From positions 62,001-126,000 of the forward strand of contig JAIQEU010000009.1 in NCBI GenBank assembly GCA_020073665.1: DNA of 64,000 nt. Direction: 5' to 3'. The DNA is from Terriglobia bacterium. GTDB taxonomy: Bacteria; Acidobacteriota; Terriglobia; Terriglobales; Acidobacteriaceae. The notes under the pieces are model-generated. The model was not told where the DNA came from and did not search any database. It worked only from the letters and a program-made list of their open reading frames with translations. Positions 33,621-42,097 of the stretch are shown here, one piece after another. The number at the start of each line of letters is the position of its first letter. Position 1 is the stretch's first letter. The position numbers were made by a program, and so were the translations under genes.

Positions 33621-34962
33621 GCTTCTCATCCTCCTGTTCTTCTCGTTGCGCCTTTGCCAGGATCGTATCCTGATTGTTGTTGAGCCAACTCTTCGCCTTC
33701 GCCCGTAGTTGAGGGTCGACGAACACATACTCCTGGGATGTCGGCTGCAATTTTGACAACGTCTCTGAGGCGGAAATTGCTGGCTGAATGCGGCCATCAC
33801 GTCCACGCACAGGAAAATCGGGCGCTACATTTTTCACTCTGGGCTTGCTGTAACGTATCGCCTCTGTGCCGAACTCGATTTCTGCAGCGTTCGCTATGGC
33901 AGCACCTGGATCTGAGTGTACCTTAGCATCTTGTGGATTTTTTTCATACAGCACCTTGAAGTGGCTGTGCCTCATGATGCAACTTGCGGGACGATGCCCG
34001 CGGAGGTTTGGAGCGGAGGCCGCTAGGCGCATCGCCGCGTTCACTTCGTCATCCGTAATTCTGAGGTGACCTTCGACATCAGTCGGGAATGTTCCCTCGC
34101 TCAGCAAGCTATCCCGAGACAGCCAAACGCTCAAAAAATCCTTCAGATGGTGATCGTAAATCAACCGAATTGAATGGTAGTACACCTGCGAAAACATGAA
34201 ATAGCGGGCAAGTGCCAACGCTTCGGCTGAATAGATTCCGCCTCCGTTGATACCCAAAGCGGGTTCAGTAGACCCATCGAAACTTGGCAAAATACGAAGC
34301 TCGTCCACTAGCCTGTAATGGTCAAATTTTCCGTAGCCAACGCCTGTGTGGTGCGAATCCCGAAGGAGATAGTCTATGCGGTCTACGCCGAACGCATCCC
34401 CGACAATTATTTCTGACAATATGGCTTCCCATTTTGAGAATCGGAGGTCTTTTGCCTTTCGGGCCCCAACTGCGAGCTTCACGATGTGTTCGGGCTCAAG
34501 TGGTGGCACCATACTCTTCCAAATGGTGCGCATTTCATCGCTCTCGATCAGTAGCCGAGAGAGGCGCTCATGACTCCAACCTTTCGGCAGTAACTCGTCT
34601 TCGGCGGCGTGCGAAAAAGGCAGATGCCCGACGTCGTGACATAGTGCAGCCATCCGCAAGACCTGCTTCCAATAGGAGAGAGCGTCTGGGTTTCCCAAGT
34701 CTGGCAAAAGCTCTCTGACCTCATCCGTCACGTTCGCTGGCTTCGTAATTACCTCGAAGACACGCCCAGCCAGTTCCATGACGCCTAGAGAGTGTTCGAA
34801 TCTCTTGTGAGTTGCCCCAGGGTAGAGCAGGTATGTGAGCGCCAATTGGGTTATGTTTCGAAGGCGCTGAAACGGACGAGAGTCGAGAACCATCTTCTCA
34901 TACCAGTTCAGATGGATGAACACATGAATTGGGTCTCGAATTTCGTGAAAAAGCTTAGTCAT
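33574..34962 (-). CDS. SAMHD1/YwfO-like HD-domain dNTP hydrolase candidate
   Basis: 462 residues. The HD residues are present: RFEHSLGVMELA near residue 57, ALCHDVGHLPFSH with His109-Asp110, and a distal Asp in VDRIDYLLRDSHHTG near 196. This follows SAMHD1 and the bacterial YwfO/EF1143 group, which remove triphosphate from dNTPs; such enzymes can starve phages of nucleotides. A ~100-residue C-terminal tail is outside the usual catalytic core. It sits between a YwgA-like gene (overlapping) and an unknown gene on the same strand. Catalytic activity and an antiviral role are inferred. Confidence 0.83.
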   Translation of the reverse strand: MTKLFHEIRDPIHVFIHLNWYEKMVLDSRPFQRLRNITQLALTYLLYPGATHKRFEHSLGVMELAGRVFEVITKPANVTDEVRELLPDLGNPDALSYWKQVLRMAALCHDVGHLPFSHAAEDELLPKGWSHERLSRLLIESDEMRTIWKSMVPPLEPEHIVKLAVGARKAKDLRFSKWEAILSEIIVGDAFGVDRIDYLLRDSHHTGVGYGKFDHYRLVDELRILPSFDGSTEPALGINGGGIYSAEALALARYFMFSQVYYHSIRLIYDHHLKDFLSVWLSRDSLLSEGTFPTDVEGHLRITDDEVNAAMRLAASAPNLRGHRPASCIMRHSHFKVLYEKNPQDAKVHSDPGAAIANAAEIEFGTEAIRYSKPRVKNVAPDFPVRGRDGRIQPAISASETLSKLQPTSQEYVFVDPQLRAKAKSWLNNNQDTILAKAQREEQEDEKHEADPKIRPTHPAEP

Positions 34963-35014
34963 ACGGGCTCAGCTCCAATATTCGCTTTTTGTTCGCCATT
35001 AGTCAATGGGCGCC

Positions 35015-35659
35015 CTAAGCCTCAGATTCCATTGCGGAAATGAATCGGGAATACAAGCGGGCGGCTGTTTCGCATTTGTGGCGCAGGCGTGAACTGGGCC
35101 GAACCTTCTCCTCTTTTCCCGTTCTCAAGTTCATGCACCAAATGCTCGACGGAGGCTTGTCGAATCTCATCTGCACGATTTCTGACAGCAGGTCTAAGTA
35201 GGCACGCAACTCCTCCGGCTTCCAATCTGCAGCGTGAAGAACAACGAACCGATCTCGACCGTGACTATCTAGTACCTCCAGATGGGGGTGTCCAAATATG
35301 ACAACGGCGTCTGCGAAAGGCACGCCCACGTGCTCATCCCGCAGAAAGTCGTGCTTGAATTTCTGAATCTCTGGGAAGAATGAACCTTCGAAGACTCGGA
35401 AAGCCTCCTCGTTATCGCGCGCTATCTTGTCCCCGCGCTTGCCACTGGTTGCCCGTGCCCGGGAGCTCATCTGCGTAACAATTCGGTTTCTATCCAGTCC
35501 CTTCTTTCTGCAGAACTGAACGATAGCTTCGCGTAGAGGAAGGTAATACTTGAACGCTCGCAATTTCCCTTCCTCTATTTCTCTAAGCAATTTCTCCCAT
35601 TTAGTTGGCGAGGCGTGCACAAGTTTACTAAGCGGAACTATGTGTACGCGCTTGTGCAA
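35015..35659 (-). CDS. unknown protein of the HD islet
   Basis: 214 residues from a TTG (AGGAGG is 4 bases before it). No family is recognised. The protein has a helical, basic N-terminal half (WEKLLREIEEGKLRAFKYYLPLREAIVQFCRKKG) and a central stretch with FADAVVIFGHPHLEVLDSHGRDRFVVLHAADWKPEELRAYLDLLSEIV. It ends with Arg-rich helices. The lower GC content resembles the two genes it precedes on the same strand, suggesting joint arrival. It could be a sensor or nuclease partner, but no motif proves it. Confidence 0.6.
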   Translation of the reverse strand: MHKRVHIVPLSKLVHASPTKWEKLLREIEEGKLRAFKYYLPLREAIVQFCRKKGLDRNRIVTQMSSRARATSGKRGDKIARDNEEAFRVFEGSFFPEIQKFKHDFLRDEHVGVPFADAVVIFGHPHLEVLDSHGRDRFVVLHAADWKPEELRAYLDLLSEIVQMRFDKPPSSIWCMNLRTGKEEKVRPSSRLRHKCETAARLYSRFISAMESEA

Positions 35660-35697
35660 TGATCCTCCTAGTGAGCACTAAGGCTCTTGTACCGGGA

Positions 35698-35792
35698 AAA
35701 TAAAAAGGGGCCGCGGCGTGGCCGTGCCCCCCTCACAGTCGAAATACTTTTTACTAACTGAAGCAAAGCTTGACTAGACCACTTTCGTGCTA
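35698..35792. repeat. right flanking repeat of the HD islet
   Basis: Contains AAAAAGG, a GGCCGCGGCGTGGCCGTG hairpin, CCCCCCTCACAGTCGA, a TACTTT-CTAACTG part and the end CCACTTTCGTGC. The same parts in the same order form the left copy at 32856-32944, with about 60-70% identity. The promoter of the unknown islet gene lies between this repeat and its TTG. Confidence 0.7.
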
Positions 35793-35828
35793 CTAGTTGC
35801 CAAGCACGACACGCGTCAACCCAGCGAT

Positions 35829-36056
35829 CTAACCCCTTGGAGGGAATGGGTCGTTCCCGTAGCTGTTTCTCTCCCGAATTCTTCCCTCTCGGTTGTGGAT
35901 GAAGTGCTCGGTCTCTTGCCTGATTGCTTCACGCCGACCAGTCTCAATTGCTGTTTCCTGGGTGCGATGGTGACTGAGGGTTCTGCCGCCAGCCTCGTTG
36001 ATCCATCCACTCCCACCAGAGTTTGGAACAGTGTGTACACCGTTGTTCTTACTCAT
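35829..36056 (-). CDS. DUF2188 small protein
   Basis: 75 residues from ATG 36056 with GGAGG 7 bases upstream. The C-terminal pattern QETAIETGRREAIRQETEHFIHNREGRIRERNSYGNDPFPPRG is the DUF2188 signature, and the start contains the family's VVP-like VHTVPN-GG-GW. DUF2188 proteins are cytoplasmic, of unknown function, and spread widely, often on mobile DNA. It lies between the HD islet and nrdJ, in a stretch otherwise filled by repeats. Confidence 0.85.
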   Translation of the reverse strand: MSKNNGVHTVPNSGGSGWINEAGGRTLSHHRTQETAIETGRREAIRQETEHFIHNREGRIRERNSYGNDPFPPRG

Positions 36057-36164
36057 CGAACCTCCAAAATCTCGGCGTTTAAAGCCGTCGAGATCAGCTT
36101 CATTCTTCGGCACGGCCGAAGCCGTGCCCTTTCCAAATCCACCGTTGCTGGCGAGATGCCTGCC

Positions 36165-39100
36165 TTACGAGCACCCGCTCGTGCTCCCACAACTCATGCA
36201 CCGATAGCAACTCCCATTTCTCGTCATGATCGACCCGCAGAAGCTACACGTGGGGGCGTCGCCCAGGTCGATGATTCCGGAGAGCGCGTCGGCAGCGTGG
36301 GTGGAACCAGTTTCAAGTTTCGGGTTTCGAGTTTCGAGAGACGAGCCGTTCAGGTCTCCGATGCCCTCCCCTTGCGGGAGCGCGGCCGGCTTCATGCGCA
36401 GGTTCTCGAACAGCATTTGCTGCTGGCCGCTCAGGAAGCGCAGGTGCAGCCAGCGGAAGATGTAGTCCATGATCGACTTGGCGTAGCCGATGTCGGGATT
36501 GTTGGTCCAGCCGCTGGGCTCGAAGCGGGTGTGCTCGAATTTTTCGCACAGCAGTTTCAGCGGGACGCCGTGTTGCAGCGCGATCGAGACTGCGCAGGCG
36601 AAGCTGTCCATCAGGCCGCTGACCGTCGATCCTTCTTTGGCCATGGTGATGAAGATTTCGCCCGGAGTCTGGTCGCGATACAGGCCGACGGTAATGTAGC
36701 CTTCGTGTCCGCCGACGTTGAACTTGTGGGTGATGGACGCGCGCTCTTGTTCCAACTTGTGGCGCACCGCGCGCGGCGGGCCGTTCAGGTTTTCTTCCTC
36801 GCGCGACGCGGACACGGCTGTACGAGCATCTTCTTTCGTGGACATCGCGGTCTTGGTGCCGGCGGCGCTCAGCGGCTGGCTCTTCTTGCAGCCGTCGCGG
36901 TAAATTGCCACCGCCTTCAGCCCCAGCTTCCAGGCCTGCAGATAGGCTTCCATGATGTCTTCGACCGACGCGTTCTCGGGCAGGTTGACGGTCTTCGAAA
37001 TCGCGCCCGAGATAAACGGCTGCGTGGCGGCCATCATCCGCAGATGCCCCATGAAGTTGATGGAACGCGTCCCCTTCGAGGGCTTGAACGAGCAATCAAA
37101 CACCGCCAGATGCTCGTCTTTCACATCCGGCGCGCCTTCAATCGTCCCGGTCGCGTCAATGTAGCTGACAATCTTGTCGGCCTCATCGTGCGAGTATCCC
37201 AGCTTGAACAAAGCGGTAGGCACGGTATTGTTGACAATCTTAATCATCCCGCCACCCACTAGCTTCTTGTACTTAATCAGCGCCAGGTCCGGCTCGATCC
37301 CGGTAGTGTCGCAATCCATCATGAAGCCAATGGTGCCTGTAGGGGCTAACACTGTTACCTGGGAGTTGCGGTAGCCGTGCTTTTCGCCGTGGGCCAGGGC
37401 TTCGTCCCAGCATTGTTTGCTGGCTTCATAAACCGCCGTGGGAACGTTGTTCTTGTTGATGTTATTGACGCTGGCGCGGTGCATGCGGATGACGTCCAGG
37501 AACGGCTCGCGATTGATGTACCAGCCGGGGCAGGCGGCGCCGGGAGTTACTTTCTCTCCGAGATTGTTCTCAGCCAGGCCTTTTCTGGTGGGCTCGGTAA
37601 TGGGGACAAGCGGCTCGCAGAGTTCGGCGATCTTTGACGACTGCAGATACGCCTGACCGCACATGATTGCGGTTACACAGGCAGCATAGTCGCGTCCGGC
37701 GTCGGAGTCGTACGGGAGGCCCGCGGCCATCAGCAGAGCGCCCAGGTTGGCGTAGCCAAGGCCCAGCGGACGGTAATCGTGCGAGTTCTTGGCGATCATC
37801 TCGGTGGGATATCCGGCGTTGTCGACCAGGATTTCCTGCGCGGTGATGACCACGTCTACAGCGTGGCGATAGGCTTCGACGTCAAACGTCCCATTGGGAG
37901 CGAACTTCAGCAGATTCAGGCTGGCCAGGTTGCAGGCCGAGTCGTCCAGGAACATGTACTCGCTGCACGGGTTCGAGGCGTTGATGCGGGCCGTGTTTTT
38001 CGAAGTGTGCCAGCGGTTCACCGTGGTGTCGAACTGCATGCCGGGATCGCCGCACTGCCAGGTGGCCTCGGAGATGTTCTTCAGCAGATCTTTGGCTTTG
38101 TAAGTGGTAACTACGCTGCCGTCGCGAATGGATTTAGTCGAGAAATCAGTGTCGCGGACCACCGCGTACATGAAGTCGTCGGTGACGCGCACGGAGTTGT
38201 TGGCGTTCTGAAAGAAGATGGAGCTGTAGGCTTCGGAGTCGGGGCTGGAGCCGTCGTATCCAGCGGCCACCAGGGTGTGCGCCTTGGCTTCTTCTTTGGC
38301 TTTGCATTCGATGAAGTCAACGATATCGGGATGGTCGATGTTGAGGATGACCATCTTGGCGGCGCGGCGGGTCTTGCCTCCGGACTTGATGACGCCGGCG
38401 AAGGCGTCAAAACCTTTCATGAAGCTGAGCGGGCCGGACGCGGTTCCGCCGCCGGACAAGCCTTCGGTCGACGAACGCAGCGGCGACAGATTGGTGCCGG
38501 TGCCGCTGCCCCACTTGAACAGCATGCCTTCGGTCTTGGCCAGGGTGAGGATGGAGTCGAGCGAATCCTTCACCGAGTTGATGAAGCAGGCCGAACACTG
38601 CGGCGTCTTGTAGCCGGTCACGCTGAATTCGACGCGGCCCACGGCCGGATTCCAGTGCCAGTTTTGCGCGTCGGAGTTGGGCTCGATGCGATCGCAGCCC
38701 ACGTTGAACCAGACCGGCGAATTGAATGCCGCGTACTGGCGGACGAGGATGTGCACCAACTCGTCGTGGAACGTGGCACCGTCCTCGGGGCTGCGGAAGT
38801 AGCCTTGGGCTAGACCCCAGTCGCGAATGGTTTCGGCGACGCGACTTACCAACTGGCGCACGCCGGTCTCGCGCTCGGGCGTGTCTAGCGTGCCGTGCAG
38901 ATATTTGCTGGCCACGATATTGGTGGCGGTCATGGACCAGTCTTTGGGAACTTCGACGTCCTTCTGCTCGAAGATCACGTTGCCCTGGGCGTCGGTGATC
39001 TGAGCGATGCGCTTTTCCCATTCGACCTGGTCATAGGGGCTCTCGCCGGGCTTGGTGAAGAAGCGGCGGAAGGCGAGGCCGGGAGCCTTCTTCTTGCTGA

Positions 39101-39176
39101 CGGACGTAGTCGTCAACGGAGTGACGGCCGTTTGGGGGGGCGTTTGGACGTCGGTTTTTGCGCTCACGTCGGACAT
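36165..39176 (-). CDS. nrdJ: adenosylcobalamin-dependent (class II) ribonucleotide reductase
   Basis: 1003 residues. Class II features are FNSPVWFN near 150, ACFINSVKDSLDSILTLAKTEG, NPCSEYMFLDDSACNLASLNLL near residue 405 with the catalytic Cys, LAPTGTIGFMMDCDTTG, and a C-terminal Cys pair block (CSFCGSIMTRNGSCYRCMSCG) that returns electrons to the active site. The enzyme makes deoxyribonucleotides using adenosylcobalamin as the radical source. Long for NrdJ, with an ~100-residue N-terminal extension and C-terminal ribbon. Preceded after 67 bases by a small gene (39244-39780) on the same strand; a NrdR-box-like site lies upstream of both. Confidence 0.95.
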   Translation of the reverse strand: MSDVSAKTDVQTPPQTAVTPLTTTSVSKKKAPGLAFRRFFTKPGESPYDQVEWEKRIAQITDAQGNVIFEQKDVEVPKDWSMTATNIVASKYLHGTLDTPERETGVRQLVSRVAETIRDWGLAQGYFRSPEDGATFHDELVHILVRQYAAFNSPVWFNVGCDRIEPNSDAQNWHWNPAVGRVEFSVTGYKTPQCSACFINSVKDSLDSILTLAKTEGMLFKWGSGTGTNLSPLRSSTEGLSGGGTASGPLSFMKGFDAFAGVIKSGGKTRRAAKMVILNIDHPDIVDFIECKAKEEAKAHTLVAAGYDGSSPDSEAYSSIFFQNANNSVRVTDDFMYAVVRDTDFSTKSIRDGSVVTTYKAKDLLKNISEATWQCGDPGMQFDTTVNRWHTSKNTARINASNPCSEYMFLDDSACNLASLNLLKFAPNGTFDVEAYRHAVDVVITAQEILVDNAGYPTEMIAKNSHDYRPLGLGYANLGALLMAAGLPYDSDAGRDYAACVTAIMCGQAYLQSSKIAELCEPLVPITEPTRKGLAENNLGEKVTPGAACPGWYINREPFLDVIRMHRASVNNINKNNVPTAVYEASKQCWDEALAHGEKHGYRNSQVTVLAPTGTIGFMMDCDTTGIEPDLALIKYKKLVGGGMIKIVNNTVPTALFKLGYSHDEADKIVSYIDATGTIEGAPDVKDEHLAVFDCSFKPSKGTRSINFMGHLRMMAATQPFISGAISKTVNLPENASVEDIMEAYLQAWKLGLKAVAIYRDGCKKSQPLSAAGTKTAMSTKEDARTAVSASREEENLNGPPRAVRHKLEQERASITHKFNVGGHEGYITVGLYRDQTPGEIFITMAKEGSTVSGLMDSFACAVSIALQHGVPLKLLCEKFEHTRFEPSGWTNNPDIGYAKSIMDYIFRWLHLRFLSGQQQMLFENLRMKPAALPQGEGIGDLNGSSLETRNPKLETGSTHAADALSGIIDLGDAPTCSFCGSIMTRNGSCYRCMSCGSTSGCS

Positions 39177-39243
39177 TTGTCTCTCCTGATTAGATTCTTG
39201 CCAATGAAACAGGATCTTTTCTGTGACGGCTGACCGTCATCTC

Positions 39244-39780
39244 CTAAAATCCCGCCGGAATGGGTGCAGGCGGCTCGATGTCGGTGCGAACTTCTCCGGT
39301 TGCTTCGACCGGTTGCGAGGCGTTGCCCTCGAACGGAGTCGACTTAAGGGCGAGCTCGCTGCCCAGCCCGGAAGCCGCTTCTGCGGAACTCGCCAGCCAT
39401 TGCTGGAAGGCGGCATGGGCGGCGTGGCGCTGAACGGCATCTTCAATCACGACATAACGCGCAAAGCAGCGGCCACTCGCCATGCGCTCGCGTTCCGGGT
39501 TGCCCGGCAGGTACAAACGTCCCAGAGCCATGCCCAGATCGCTGGCTTCGGCGACCTGGTACAGGGCCAGCATGCGCTTGCCGCCGGCGGCCGGGATTTC
39601 GCCGGGAGCGATCACCTCTTCGGCCAGGGCGAACAGACCCGGTTTGCTGGGAACCAGCAGAAAACTGAAGCTGGACTCGCAGCGAAACCACTTGGACCAC
39701 TGCAGGCGGCGGTGATCGAGAGAAGTCTCAAAGCCGTTGCGGGTCAACGACTCAGCAACCAGACTAGCCAGACCTTCCAT
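39244..39780 (-). CDS. conserved small protein upstream of nrdJ
   Basis: 178 residues from ATG 39780 with AGGAG 6 bases upstream; the frame extends upstream without a site. The sequence (MEGLASLVAESLTRNGFETSLDHRRLQWSKWFRCESSFSFLLVPSKPGLFALAEEV) is a compact, mixed fold with a low-complexity C-terminus. No named family is recognised. Its place as the first gene of a probable operon with nrdJ suggests a linked role, for instance as an accessory or regulator, but this is an inference. Confidence 0.7.
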   Translation of the reverse strand: MEGLASLVAESLTRNGFETSLDHRRLQWSKWFRCESSFSFLLVPSKPGLFALAEEVIAPGEIPAAGGKRMLALYQVAEASDLGMALGRLYLPGNPERERMASGRCFARYVVIEDAVQRHAAHAAFQQWLASSAEAASGLGSELALKSTPFEGNASQPVEATGEVRTDIEPPAPIPAGF

Positions 39781-39949
39781 GGGGGCTCCTGCTCTACCGG
39801 CGAAGAAAGGGACTGCGAGCCCTCTTCGCGAGGCTTTTTGCACACCTAGGTTGTCAAGAGTTGTCGTTCCCGGAGGGGAGGGCCAGCCGGGGAACGGCCA
39901 CCGCACAAGCAATCCCGTTCCTATGCGGGACGGGAACCCAAATTAGCGG

Positions 39950-40016
39950 GGCGGCGCAGGGTCACCTCAACCACGGCGTCCGCCCCTGTTTCCTTCCTTA
40001 CCCTTGTCTTGCCGCC
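39950..40016 (-). promoter_or_regulatory. possible structured 5' leader upstream of the nrdJ operon
   Basis: On the minus strand GGCGGC pairs with GCCGCC (40011-40016 with 39950-39955) and, inside, AGGGT pairs with ACCCT (40000-40004 with 39958-39962), enclosing a small GGC-GGAC-GCC hairpin. Other stems (CGTTCCC/GGGAACG, 39865-39896) lie between it and the gene. It does not contain the conserved sequence of a cobalamin riboswitch as far as can be seen. Confidence 0.35.
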
Positions 40017-40059
40017 TCCGTTTCCGGAAGCGTTACATCGCCTTGGGATGCAAACAGTA

Positions 40060-40075
40060 CGCCTGTAGATTGGGC
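40060..40075. promoter_or_regulatory. degenerate second NrdR-box-like site
   Basis: CGCCTGTAGATTGGGC matches most of the core positions of the NrdR box but few of its flanks. It is 30 bases from the better site at 40090, near the usual spacing of paired boxes. Confidence 0.3.
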
Positions 40076-40089
40076 CTGTCAAGAGGGTA

Positions 40090-40105
40090 CCCCTATATAT
40101 TGTAT
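40090..40105. promoter_or_regulatory. NrdR-box-like palindrome upstream of the nrdJ operon
   Basis: CCCCTATATATTGTAT keeps the central CTATATATTG core of the NrdR consensus (ACACWATATATWGTGT). NrdR represses ribonucleotide reductase genes when dATP is high. It is 310 bases upstream of the small nrdJ partner gene. No nrdR gene is in the window. Confidence 0.5.
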
Positions 40106-40168
40106 CTCAAACAATTAACTGCCAGGATGCCCCATCAAGCGGCGTGTTTTCCACAGCTTAAGTTCAGC

Positions 40169-40471
40169 TCAGACCCCCCTCCCCAGGGATGCCACGAAAA
40201 CGCCGGGGGATGACAGGGGCAATTCGCGCCGGGAGAGAGCGAGCCAGTTCTCGTCGGCGGGGCCCATGGCTACATAGACGTCTTCGAAGAACTCCCGCGG
40301 CGCAATGCGACGCATGCCGTTGGAACTCTCCAACAGGTAGTCTCCTGCCGCCCCGCAGTGTTCGCGACCCAAGGCATCGACGAACATAAGCGGTTCGGTA
40401 AGTTGTCTGGCTCGGATCAAAAAACGCGTACGATAAATCTTCCATTCTGAAGTTGCTTTGCTCACTTGCAT
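40169..40471 (-). CDS. small conserved protein of unknown function
   Basis: 100 residues from ATG 40471 (MQVSKATSEWKIYRTRFLIRARQL). The sequence continues PLMFVDALGREHCGAAGDYLLESSNGMRRIAPREFFEDVYVAMGPADENW, with the look of a real small domain. No family is recognised. The gene stands alone; the next gene upstream is divergent. Confidence 0.7.
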   Translation of the reverse strand: MQVSKATSEWKIYRTRFLIRARQLTEPLMFVDALGREHCGAAGDYLLESSNGMRRIAPREFFEDVYVAMGPADENWLALSRRELPLSSPGVFVASLGRGV

Positions 40472-41060
40472 CCACCCTTGGGGGAGGGAGGTTGAGGTTT
40501 TCGGGCTTACGATTTTTGACTGGTGAGTTCGCAAAGTAGTTGATCCCGATTGGTGGTCTCGGGACTGCTGAATTCTGTCTCGAGGGTGACGACGAATCTA
40601 CGCGGCGGATGATGCAGGGTCAATTCCATAAGATTGGTGCAGTGAGGAAATTCCGGCCTACTGATTTGGCGGCGGAATACGGATTAAGCCGATGGTTAAG
40701 GAAGTGTGGCTAAGCCGCGCTAGGACGCAGTTTCGGTTGCAGGGACCGAGAAAGGGTATTACCCAGCGGCGGATTTTCCACAGCGGGCGCACAGGAAATG
40801 CAGGAAAGGCGGTAGCGAGAAGCGAGCGCCTAGGGCTCAGGAGACGATGAGTTTCGCAAGAGCTTTAACCACCGAGCCACCGAGCCAGAAAGAGAGCTAT
40901 GCGGAATCGTTTGGGCATGATTACTCCTAACGGGATTGTACCCGTTAGCCGTCCCTCCGGGACTTGGTCACACTTTCTCAACTTCCCAGCGCTGAAGCGC
41001 TGGGCTACTATCGCAACGCCCCTCCGGGGCTCAGTCCGAAGAACCGAATTGCACACGCCC
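40472..41060. repeat. 589-base gap with palindromic repeats and DnaA-box-like 9-mer
   Basis: No gene is visible. A TTTTCCACA 9-mer (one mismatch to the DnaA box) is at 40774-40782; another lies at 40146-40154. From 40925 to 41040 are palindromes AACGGG-ATTGTA-CCCGTT, a CCCAGCGCT-GA-AGCGCTGGG 9-bp hairpin (40985-41004) and CCCCTCCGGGG, which resemble the repeats near 32000. Confidence 0.6.
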
Positions 41061-41987
41061 ATGAAGCTCAGCAAGTCTCTCAACGTGACCCTCGTTTCCG
41101 TCGTTTTAGTTGTCGGCATTCGCGCCACCGGGCAAGCATCGGGTCCGGTAACACCGCACACCCAGGTCGTGGTGCTCGGCACCGGCAACCCCAATGCCGA
41201 TCCTGACCGTTCGGGGCCGGCAGTGGCGGTGGTGGTCAACGACACGGCTTACCTGGTCGATTGTGGGCCGGGGGTAGTGCGGCGAGCGGCTGCGGCGGAA
41301 AAACTTGGCATCAAGGCGCTCGCGGCCAAGCAACTCAAGACGGTATTCATTACCCACCTGCATTCGGACCACACCCTGGGGTATCCCGACCTGATCTTCA
41401 CTCCGTGGGTGCTGGACCGTGCCGATCCTCTCACCGCCTACGGGCCGCGCGGCCTCCGCGCCATGACGGACCACATCGAGAAGGCGTGGAAAAAGGACAT
41501 TCAAGTCCGCATCCACGGGCTGGAGCAGGCCAACCAGACCGGCTACAAAGTGGTGGTGCACGAGATTGCGCCGGGCGTGGTGTATCGCGATGCCAACGTG
41601 ACGGTAACGGCGTTCGCGGTGAAGCATGGCACGTGGGACCAGGCCTTCGGGTACCGGTTCGACACCGCCGACCGCAGCATTGTGATCTCGGGCGACACCG
41701 CGCCGGTGGAAAGCGTGGTCGACGCCTGCCACGGCTGCGATGTGTTGCTGCACGAGGTCTACAACCCCAAAGGAGAGGAGATGAAGGAAGCGCATTGGCA
41801 GCAGTACTTCAAGACGTTTCATACTTCTCCCGAAGAACTGGGCGACATCGCGCGCCGGGCACATCCCAAGCTGCTGGTGCTGTATCACCAGGTGCTGCAC
41901 AAGCAGCCGGAAGAGGATCTGGTGGAGCAGGTGCGGCGGAGTTACTCGGGGACGTTTGTTTCGGCGAAAGACCTGGGGATGTACTGA
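41061..41987 (+). CDS. exported MBL-fold metallo-hydrolase
   Basis: 308 residues from ATG 41061, where a signal-like N-terminus begins (MKLSKSLNVTLVSVVLVVGIRATG). The metal-binding motif is THLHSDHTLG near residue 97, with further ligands in HGTWDQAFGYRF and HEVYNPKG. This is the lactonase/RNase Z-like class of MBL proteins. It probably cleaves an ester or lactone in the periplasm; substrate unknown. Preceded by a repeat-rich region and followed by a shared hairpin. Confidence 0.83.
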   Translation: MKLSKSLNVTLVSVVLVVGIRATGQASGPVTPHTQVVVLGTGNPNADPDRSGPAVAVVVNDTAYLVDCGPGVVRRAAAAEKLGIKALAAKQLKTVFITHLHSDHTLGYPDLIFTPWVLDRADPLTAYGPRGLRAMTDHIEKAWKKDIQVRIHGLEQANQTGYKVVVHEIAPGVVYRDANVTVTAFAVKHGTWDQAFGYRFDTADRSIVISGDTAPVESVVDACHGCDVLLHEVYNPKGEEMKEAHWQQYFKTFHTSPEELGDIARRAHPKLLVLYHQVLHKQPEEDLVEQVRRSYSGTFVSAKDLGMY

Positions 41988-42027
41988 CGCGATTTTAGAT
42001 TGCAGATTTTCTTGCTGCTGAAATGAA

Positions 42028-42053
42028 AAGCCCCGGCTTTGGTACCGGGGCTT
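42028..42053. terminator. bidirectional terminator
   Basis: AAGCCCCGG (42028-42036) pairs with CCGGGGCTT (42045-42053) in a 9-bp stem. It lies between the MBL gene (+) and the superoxide dismutase gene (-), which converge; it has an A-run on the left and short T-rich flanks. Confidence 0.7.
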
Positions 42054-42097
42054 GATTGAAATCCTGCCGAGGGCGGCTGCCCCTACGTGGCTTGGAT

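Noticed and set aside
35787-37262. 491-residue plus-strand frame opposite nrdJ
   Set aside because: It is the mirror of the class II reductase gene and of the DUF2188 gene.
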